Source: Heterohyrax brucei
Lineage: Eukaryota; Chordata; Mammalia; Hyracoidea; Procaviidae
DNA length: 64,000 nt
Assembly: GCA_028571685.1 (NCBI GenBank)
Contig: CM053162.1
Location: 67,134,351-67,198,350, forward strand
Direction: 5' to 3'
Below, piece after piece: positions 56,345-64,000 of the stretch (the stretch's first letter is position 1; every line of letters starts with the position of its first letter). The notes below the pieces were generated by a model that saw only the letters and a program-made list of their open reading frames with translations, ran no database searches and was not told the origin of the DNA. Position numbers and translations under genes: made by a program.

Positions 56345-56412
56345 AAACCAACCCAAACTCAGAACCATTGCCTGCTAAGTCAAATCCAACTTCTGGCAAC
56401 TCTATGCAAGAT
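56345..56412 (-). mobile_element. AfroSINE 3' fragment
   Basis: AACCAACCCAAACTCAGAAC then CATTGCCTGCTAAGTC and CAACTTCTGGCAACTCTATG. The rest is absent. Confidence 0.65.
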
Positions 56413-56474
56413 GTTAAAATATTTAGATTTTCTTCTTGCTTCCCATTTGTGGACAGAATTATACAATTTGATGC

Positions 56475-56600
56475 TTAAATATTATTTTTATATTAAATAT
56501 AAATATTATATTAAATATATTTATTATTATATATAATATATAAAATAATATATAACATATAATATATATTATTAAAATATATATTAAATATTTTTATATA
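56475..56600. repeat. AT-only palindrome-rich tract
   Basis: About 120 bases almost free of G and C, made of TATATAATATATAA-like words that are largely self-complementary. Confidence 0.9.
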
Positions 56601-56879
56601 CTCGTTCTTTAACACTATTGTTTATATAAACTCACATTAAAATGTTGAATACAATCATTAAAACTGTATAAGCTTTAATGTTTTGATTGTTTGCTATCAC
56701 TTCTTTTAAAGCAGTGCATTTGGGAATTTGGAAATATGAGTTATTGGGCTCAGCCCCAGAATTACAGAACCAGACAGGCTGGGAGCGGTGGGAGGCATGC
56801 TCTGTGATTTAATAAGCCCTCCTACGGTGCTGGGGATGCTCAAGTTACAGAATCATTGCTTCAGACTGCTCTGCTGGCA

Positions 56880-57115
56880 GTAAGAACAGCAAAGCAAAGC
56901 AGTTTAAGAGTCTGATCTCTGGAATCAAATTGTGTGGTTTTGAAAACCCTCTGCCCCTTGTTAGCTGTGTGACCTGGAACAAAGTAAATTGAGTTTTGTG
57001 GCTCAATTTCTTTATAAAATGGAATTAAAGATTTGTGAAAATCTCCCCATATAAAGTGTGTTAAGCCCTGGAAACAGTGCTTGTCCCCAAGAAGTATTCA
57101 AGTGAATATTAACTG
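56880..57115 (+). mobile_element. MIR SINE, nearly complete
   Basis: CAGTTTAAGAGTCTGATCTC, TGTTAGCTGTGTGACCTGG, CTCAATTTCTTTATAAAATG and AAGTATTCAAGTGAATATTA follow MIR from tRNA-like head through core to tail. Ancient, shared by all therians. Confidence 0.85.
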
Positions 57116-57534
57116 TTTCATATTTCCTTTATATGAACTTATGATAAACTTAAGTTGTTTCTTCTTGACTTGACCAAGAGGACTAACTGTTAAACGTATC
57201 AGAGTCCCTGTGTCTGTCATTTATATTTCTTTTGATAGGCAAAATACCTCCTTTTTGATGACTCATATTCAGTATAATAATGCAGACTCAGTATACTCTG
57301 GTATTCTTATTTTAGTTTCGGTTAAATGTACTTGACTCACCTAAGTTTTTTATTGTTGTTCTTCACCCTGAAATCAATTGAAACAATTCTTATTTACACT
57401 ATATTTTGAATTTCCACAAAAATTTTATTTAGACAAAAGACTGGGAATAGGAAAAAAAGAAGTTCATTGATTATATTCTAATCTTTGTCCATTAGAGATG
57501 AGTAAATGGAGTATCTTTAAACGGAGTCATATCC
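57116..57534. other. Unassigned
   Basis: No recognisable feature. Confidence 0.3.
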
Positions 57535-57703
57535 GAGAAACCCCAGTGGCACAGCGGTTCGGTGCTGCCGCTGCTAACCCAAAAGGCTGATGGTTCACAT
57601 CTGCCTGGTGCTCCTTGGAAACTCTGTGGAGCAGTTCCCTGCCCTACAAGGTTGCTTTGAGTCAGAATCGACTCAGTGGCAGTGGGTTTAGTTTTCAGGT
57701 TTT
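57535..57703 (+). mobile_element. AfroSINE (short form)
   Basis: Sense full-length copy with CCGCTGCTAACCCAAAAGG and a well-kept AGTCAGAATCGACTCAGTGG 3' block. Confidence 0.94.
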
Positions 57704-58442
57704 ATCCAAGATCTTGAGGCGTAAGACAATCAGAATCTGTCTCAGAGGCTGGATGTCTGAGATGCGTTTTCTTCCGTCCTTCCCCCACCGTTGTTCTACT
57801 TTGCAGGATGTGGCTGGGGAAACATCAATATGTTTACTTATTTCTTATGGGAAGGGGCTTAGAGTGCTGCTAGTGTGAGAAAAGTGCACCATGTGTTTGA
57901 TTCTAGCCTTTCTCTATTAGAGAGGGTACAGAATGCAGCCACTAAACAAATGTCAAGAAGGCAAGACCTTTGTAATTTCTCTGTCAGTGTTGGGACTGTT
58001 TGTCAAGGGACCCCAGTTCTGTGAAACCATCTGCTGTGTATCTTTATTATCAATTCTGTTGACTTTCTGTGCCCATAACACCCTATTATGTCCTGCAGTT
58101 TATACAGCTGACTTATTTTACAGATTTTTTTTAATCATTTTTTTTTCTTTTTGTTGTCTTTTATGTGTATTACCTTATTTTCAGGGCTTGCTTAATTACA
58201 TTATGTTGATTTTTTACTTCTTTCAAGATAACTGAAATATTCTTCACTTAAATATCACTTTGTCTCATCTTAAAGATACGTTTCTTTACATTTGTTTCTT
58301 TTGTCATGTGGTTTCTGATAAATTTGACATTGAAATTTTGAACTGAGGTGGTTGCTTTAGTTCTGACTTTTTATACTTTAATTACATTTTTTTATATTTA
58401 ATATTCTTTGTTTCCCTCCCATAGATTACTTTGCTTACGCTG
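57704..58442. other. Unassigned
   Basis: T-rich on this strand from about 58100. Possibly decayed L1, not placed. The 100-codon frame at 57933-58235 is not a recognisable gene. Confidence 0.3.
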
Positions 58443-58453
58443 TGAGCAAAAGG

Positions 58454-58627
58454 GAGAACCATGGTGGTAAGAGCGGTTAAGTGCTACCACTGCTAACCGA
58501 AAGGTTGGCAGTGCAAATCTGTCAGGTGCTCCTTGAAAACTCTGTGGGACAATTCTATTCTAACCTATAGGATCACTATAAGTTGGAATAGTGTCAATGG
58601 TTGTGGGTTTGGTTTGGTTTTTTGGTA
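58454..58627 (+). mobile_element. AfroSINE with perfect target duplication
   Basis: Sense. TGAGCAAAAGG at 58443-58453 and 58628-58638 is a perfect 11-bp duplication. Confidence 0.95.
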
Positions 58628-58638
58628 TGAGCAAAAGG

Positions 58639-58795
58639 AATGCTAGTGGTGTAGTGGTTAAGTGTTCTATTGCTAACCAAAGGTTGGCAGTTTGAATCCA
58701 TCAGGGGCTCCTTGGAAACTCTATTTGGCAGGTCAGCGGTGTTCTACAAGGTTGCTGTAAGTTAGGATCAACTCGATGGTATGTTTTTTTTAATG
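58639..58795 (+). mobile_element. AfroSINE directly after another
   Basis: Sense full-length copy starting right after the downstream target duplication of the preceding SINE, so the first SINE inserted immediately upstream of this one or the reverse. Confidence 0.93.
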
Positions 58796-58974
58796 AATAG
58801 AAAGAACTAGGACCATCGAACTCATGTGATGATGAGTTGGCCTCTGCTGGCCCTGTAGTGGCTATTTTTAGATTTCTGTGAAGTATTTCCACATGATGTC
58901 CAGTGTTGACTCTTCAACCATAAAAGTTTTTTAAGTGAATCAGTTGGGTTTCACTTCATCTTTGTTTTATATAT

Positions 58975-59392
58975 TTATCTAGGCCATTTAATGTCTTTAT
59001 TTAGATATAATTCATATATAATACACTCATTAAAAGTATCTCACTCAGTGGTATTTGGTATAGTCACATTATTGCACAGTTATCACCACTCTCAGTTTTA
59101 GAGTGTCTTCATTATGCCAGAAAGAAACTCCACATTAATCACTGTCACCCCCAATGTCTCCCTTCCTGAAGATGCTGACAGCCAGTAATCAGCAAGACTC
59201 AACAGCAACCGGGTTTTGTTTTTTGTTTTTCTTCTACCCTGGCCCCTAGGGTCACCATGAGTCGGATCCGACTCGACGGCACTTGGCTGACTTGGCTGAC
59301 TTGGCTTGGTATACATTTGTCTATTCTAGACATTTCAAGTAATTGAAATCACAGAGTATCTGGTCCTTCCATTTAGCTAAAGAAATTGTTCA
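58975..59392 (-). mobile_element. L1 3' UTR remnant, interrupted
   Basis: TTATTTAGATATAATTCATA, GTTATCACCACTCTCAG and TTGTCTATTCTAGACATTTC are the classic antisense L1M 3' UTR words in order. Micro-SINE material at 59196-59312 interrupts it. Confidence 0.75.
59196..59312 (+). mobile_element. Micro-SINE cluster in L1 3' UTR
   Basis: First a tail-like piece (GACTCAACAGCAACCGGG then TTTTGTTTTTTG), then at 59238-59312 a bare 3' end (GGGTCACCATGAGTCGGATC, CGACTCGACGGCACTTGGC). The end of the latter has the CTTGGCTGA unit repeated. No tRNA-like head. Confidence 0.75.
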
Positions 59393-59984
59393 GCAGGGTT
59401 CAACCAGGTTGTAACATATATTGTTGCTTTTATTTGTTGCTGAGTGTTTCAAACCATAGCTGTTCCAACCCTACACACAACAGGACAAAATACTGTCCAA
59501 TCTTGTCCCATGTTCACAGTCATTGAGCCCGTGGTTGCAGCCTCTGTGTCAGTCCAACTCACTGATGGTCTTCCTACTTTTTGCTAATACTCTACTAAGC
59601 ACCAGGTCCTTCTGTAGAGACTGATCTCAACTTGTGACATGTCCAAAGTATGTGAGACAAAGTCTTACCACCCTAGCTTATAATAAGTGTTATGGCTATG
59701 CTTCTTTCAAGACAATTTTTTTGTTACTGTTCTTCTGGTAATTGATGGTACATTCAGTGTTCTTTGTCAGCACCACAATTTAAAGACATAAGTTCTTTGG
59801 ACTTCCTTACTCATTGCCAGGCTTCACAAGCATATGGGGCAACTGAGAATATGCTGATGTGGATCAGCCATCCCCTAGTCCTCAAAGTGACGTCTTTGCC
59901 TTTCAGTGCACGAAACAGGATGTTTGAAGTAGATTTGCCCAATGGAACGCATCATTTGATTTTTGGATTGCTATTTCTATGCGT

Positions 59985-60142
59985 GGGAACACTGGTTATC
60001 AGTAGCTGGGTGCTACATCTGCTAACCAGAAGGTCAGAAGTTCAAATTTGCCAAGTGTGCCTTGGAAACTCCACAAGGTAATTTTACTCTGACCTATAGG
60101 GTTGCTATGAGTCAAAATCATCTTGGTAGTACCTTTTTTTTC
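59985..60142 (+). mobile_element. AfroSINE nested in RTE
   Basis: Sense: GCTACATCTGCTAACCAGAA to GGGTTGCTATGAGTCAAAAT. The RTE reads through on both sides. Confidence 0.9.
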
Positions 60143-60817
60143 CTTCTTTGGGTATTGATTATGGATTCAGGTAAAATGAAATCCTCAGCAACTTCAGTCT
60201 TTTACTTGTCATGACGTCTTATTAGTCCAGTTGTGAGGATTTTTGTTTTCTTTTTGTTAAGGTGTAATCTATACTGAAGGCTGTGGTCTTTGTTCTTTAT
60301 TAATAAGTGCTTCAAGTCCTCTTCACTATCAACAAGTAAAATTATGTTTTCTGTTTAACACAGTTAGTTAATGAGTCTTCCTCTGTTCCTGATGCCCTGT
60401 TCTTTTCATGTAGTCTAGATTTTCAGATTATTTGATTAGCATACAGATTGGATAAGTTTGATGAAAGGATACAAACCTGACTCACAGCTTTACTGAGTTT
60501 AAAACTGGTAGTATCTCTGTTGTCTTCAAATGACTGCCTCGTGGTATACATGCAGGTTCCTCATAAGCACAATTAAGTGTTTGGTAATTCCCATTCTTGG
60601 CAATGTTATCCATAATTTGTTATCATCCACAGAGTCAAATGTTTTTGCATAGTCAATGAAGCACAAGTAAATGTCTTTCTCATATTCATGGTTTCAGCCA
60701 AGATCCACCTGACACTGACGATGATATCCGTGGTTTCACATCCTCCCTTGACTCTGGTTTGAATTTCTATTTCTCTTTTGATGTATCGCTGCACACGCTT
60801 TTGAATGATCTTCAGCG

Positions 60818-60985
60818 ATATCCTACTTGTGGCACAGTGGTTACGTGCTATGTCTATTAACCAAAAGGTTAGTAGTTCAGATCCTCCAGGCACTCCGTGG
60901 AAATTCTATGGGGCAGTTCTACCCTGTCCTGTATGGTTGCTATGAGTCAGAATTGACTCAACAGCAGTTGGTTGGTGATTATTGA
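60818..60985 (+). mobile_element. AfroSINE nested in RTE
   Basis: Sense: GTGGCACAGTGGTTACGTGC to GAGTCAGAATTGACTCAACA. The RTE breaks at CTTCAGCG and resumes near 60983. Confidence 0.9.
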
Positions 60986-61105
60986 CACTGTTCAAAAATT
61001 TCCACATTCTTTTGCATCTTTTTTTTTGGTATATGCATAAATAAGGGACACTTCCAAGTCATTTGGCCAGGTAGTTGTCTTCCCAGTTTATTGGGATCAA
61101 CAATG

Positions 61106-63990
61106 CCCTAGTGTTTTTAATGTTGATGATGTCCAGTTTATCTTTTATTTTCTTCACTTTTACTTTAGATATATCATCTAAGAAATCAGTATTTAATTGA
61201 GGGGCATGAAGACTTATTCATAAGTCTTTGATCTATTCTGTGTTAATTTTACATATAATGTGAACTAATGATTGCACTTCTGTTTTTGCATATGGATATT
61301 CAGTTGTGCAGGCACCATTTGTTGAAAAAACAATTCTTTTATTACTGAATTATGTTGACACCATTGTCCAAGATCAATTGTCCATATTTTTTTCCCTATA
61401 CTCTCAGTTATATTCCATAGATCTGTTTTTCCTCTTGAGAGTGTGAAACTGCCTTGATTACTGCAGTTTCGTAGTAAGTTCGGAAATTGGAAAGTGAATG
61501 TTTTCCAACTTTGTTGGCTCCAACTATTATTATTATTTATTGTCTATTTCTCCTTTTAGCTCAGTTCAGGGCTTTGATTGTAGGCGCATATAAATGTATA
61601 TTGTCTTTCTTGGTGTGGATTGAAACTTTCATTAATAAAAAAATCCCTATTATTTTTAATGATATATTGTTTCGTTTTTTACTTACCCCATCTCTATTTT
61701 GTCTGATATTAGTTGAATCACTACAGGTTTCTTATAATGGTAAATTTGCTTGATGTATTTTTTATTCTATTACGTTTAACCTGTTTGTATCTTAAAATAC
61801 AGAGTTTTGGAGATGTCTCCTGTAGATGGCACATAACTGGATCATCTTTTAAAAAATTCATCGTGACAATCTTTATCTTTTCATTGGATCATTTAATATA
61901 TTCACTGTTGATATCGATGCAGTTGGATTTGTGCAACATCTATCTCTACTTTTACGTTTCTCCTGTTTTTCTTGCTCCACAATTCCTGCTTTGCAAACTA
62001 GTGACACAGAGGATAAGTGCTACAACTGCTAAACAGAGGGTCAGCAGTTTAAACTCACTAAGTGCTCTTTGGAAACTCTATGGAACAATTTTACTGTGTC
62101 CTACAGGGTCATTAATAGTCTGCAAAGGTTTTGGTTCATTCCTCCTTTATTGCTTTCTTTTGTATTTAGAGAATATTTTCTAGTGTAGCATTTTAATTGT
62201 TCAGTTATATTTCACCATTTTTTCTCCTCAGTGGTTACTCAATGTCTTACCGTACAAATCTTGACTTATAGAAAACTATTGCAAATTTACACTCTTAATT
62301 CCAGTGGGCTATAGAAATTTTGCATCTACCTGTGTACCTCTATTCCATCTTCACATTCATTATGCTTTATAGTTATACATATTATATCTATACCTGTTAC
62401 AAACCTCACTATACATTTTTACCATTATTATTTATACAATTTTATATCTATCAAAGAAGCTGAGGAAAGATACAAATGGGAATACATATTTGTAGGAAAT
62501 GCTGTATTTCATTTAGCATTTCTGGTTTTCTTTTCTTATGTGGGTTCAACTTATTATCTCATGTTATTTCTTTACTCTGATACAACTCTACTTCCACTTC
62601 CTTTATTCTCTTATTGTAGCATACTTACATTTCTCTTATTTACCAAATGCTAACATATGCACGTTGTTTTATACAATTGCTTTAAGAATCAAGAGAAAAA
62701 AACAAAATATGAATTTATATCGTCTTTTAAAATAACACAGTTACCTTTATCAGTTCTCCTTTGTGTATGTATATGTGGATTCAAATTTTCATCTGTTCAC
62801 TGGCATTTTTAGCTTGAAGAACTTTTTTTTTTTTTTTTTTTGGTATTTACCATAAAGTGGGTCTAGTGGCAACAGATTCTCTTATATTTTCTTCATCTGA
62901 GAATGTGTTTATTTTATCTCACTTTTAAATGATAAATTTTGCTGATATGAGGTTCTTGGCTTAAAATTTGTTTTTCCATGACTTTACATATTTCACTTTA
63001 CTGTCTCGTTGCCGTCACTGTTTGTAATGAGAAATGAGCTGTTATACTAAGTGGCGTTTGGTTCTGTGTGATGAGTCATCCCGCAGTATTTTAAAGATTT
63101 CTGTTTTTCTTTTAGCATTTTCAGTATAATGTCTCCAGGTATGGACCTCTTTGAAGTATCTATTTTGGGTTTCTTTGCTTCCTTGGATACAGAGACAGAA
63201 AAAACTTACAACATTAAGTTTTCAGCCATTATTTCTTTGAATACCTTTTCTGCTTCCCTCTTTCTCTTCTGTTAATATTGATATTCCCATTAAATGTGAG
63301 TTGGAGTCAGTGCATTGTTCCACATTTCTCTAATACTTGTTTATTTCTCTCTGTCTTTGGATTACATAAAACCTATTGCTCTATTGCTGATTTGTCTTCT
63401 GCCCGTTTGAATCTATTTGAGTCTTTGTAAAATACCTGTGTGTGTGTGTATGTTATTATCATTATTGGTATTGAGCTTCAAAATTCAAGAATTTCCACTT
63501 GGTTCTTTTTTGTGATTTTTATCTTTTTATTGGTATTTTCTTTTTATTACAGCTTTTCATCATAGCTTTCTTTGTTTCTTTGAATGCAATTTTCTTTAGT
63601 TCTCTAAATATTTTTGTAATGGCTACTTTAAAACCTTTGTTAAATCTGATCCCTCTCCTAAGCAGTTTCCATCCATTACCTACTTTTTGTTTTTTCTTTC
63701 TCCTGCTGCTCTCTGGATCATACTTTACTGTTTCTCTCCATGTCTTTTAATTTTTTGGCAGAAAATATGAGATAACATATTGATGTTATTGATGTTAATG
63801 TTTTCTGTCCTTGTCTGGGTAAAACTTTTTGTTATTTATATGTCTTGTGGTTTGGCTAGGCAATTTTAGTGAAGCCTATTTTGAGTGTGTGTGTGTACGT
63901 GTGTGCATGTCTCTCAGTATTTGTTTATCACTCATTGGAGTGCTCAGGTTTAAATGTGCACTAAGTAACATGGGGATGACAGTGGTTTCA
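61106..63990 (-). mobile_element. L1-lineage element, HAL1-like
   Basis: Antisense. At the left is the L1M 3' region (GCATATGGATATTCAGTTGT, GGCACCATTTGTTGAAAAA). Then come TTTTGTCTGATATTAGTTGA and GATGTCTCCTGTAGATGGCA, and from about 62850 to 63300 sequence antisense to an L1 ORF1-type coiled-coil protein gene (AAGTGGGTCTAGTGGCAAC, TTTTCAGCCATTATTTCTTT). Only about 1.5 kb separates the 3' region from ORF1-like sequence, with no sign of ORF2. That is the hallmark of HAL1 (half-L1). It could also be two L1 pieces side by side. No intact frame. Confidence 0.6.
61988..62135 (+). mobile_element. AfroSINE nested in the HAL1-like element
   Basis: Sense: GATAAGTGCTACAACTGCTA to CTACAGGGTCATTAATAGTC. 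Its 3' end is poorly kept. Confidence 0.85.
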
Positions 63991-64000
63991 GCAGGGCCCT

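Larger units (their letters stand above)
59423..61105 (-). mobile_element. RTE/BovB-type LINE, 3' half
   Basis: Antisense RTE from CCTACACACAACAGGACAA at its 3' end to GTCATTTGGCCAGGTAGTTG in the reverse-transcriptase region. Two sense AfroSINEs lie inside (59985-60142, 60818-60985). Coding frames are broken. 5'-truncated. Confidence 0.85.

Noticed and set aside
61713-62183. A 156-codon plus-strand hydrophobic frame
   Set aside because: It lies across the antisense HAL1-like element and an AfroSINE. The T-rich antisense strand gives Phe/Leu/Ile-rich frames. No start context or domain.

Overview
This is repeat-packed, AT-rich mammalian nuclear DNA, and I find no intact protein-coding gene in it. 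The organism is almost certainly an afrotherian, most likely an elephant or another paenungulate. The evidence is dozens of AfroSINEs (tRNA-derived SINEs restricted to Afrotheria, here in short and long forms) together with many copies of the RTE/BovB-type LINE that shares their 3' end. The species call within Afrotheria is inference. Family names come from remembered consensus sequences; no database was searched.

Layout. 1-5 kb: a MaLR-like solo LTR, SINEs and two RTE 3' fragments. 5.5-11.8 kb: a near full-length RTE on the minus strand with a SINE inside it, then two RTE pieces joined tail to tail. 12-15.4 kb: an old minus-strand L1 broken up by SINEs. 17.5-21 kb: a near full-length plus-strand RTE whose 3' half carries a 5'-inverted L1 insertion. 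22.4-23 kb: a fold-back mariner with a recognisable transposase C-terminus. 25-26 kb: another RTE piece and a hAT-like element. 32-35.6 kb: MIR, a MaLR-like LTR and RTE copies with an overlapping repeated segment. 38.5-39.6 kb: two related LTRs head to head, one with a perfect 5-bp target duplication. 42.4-43.6 kb: an unclassified repeat present as two inverted arms. 44.5-45.7 kb: a relatively well preserved L1 3' end. 46.5-47.4 kb: an ancient LINE-like repeat split by a solo LTR. 49.4-50.7 kb: inverted RTE and L1 fragments. 50.8-51.5 kb: a CpG-rich island with a YY1-like motif and a consensus splice donor, the only place that looks like a host promoter and first exon. 55-64 kb: MIRs, SINEs, L1 3' UTR remains, an RTE, and a HAL1-like L1 derivative.

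How the parts relate. The RTE is the likely source of the retrotransposition machinery for the AfroSINEs, since the last bases of both are nearly the same. Some SINEs also carry a block resembling the RTE 5' end. Very short copies made only of the shared 3' end occur at four or five places, and at least one is flanked by a 12-bp duplication, so it inserted as a unit. All LINE reading frames seen are broken. The long open frames in the CpG island come from a simple repeat.
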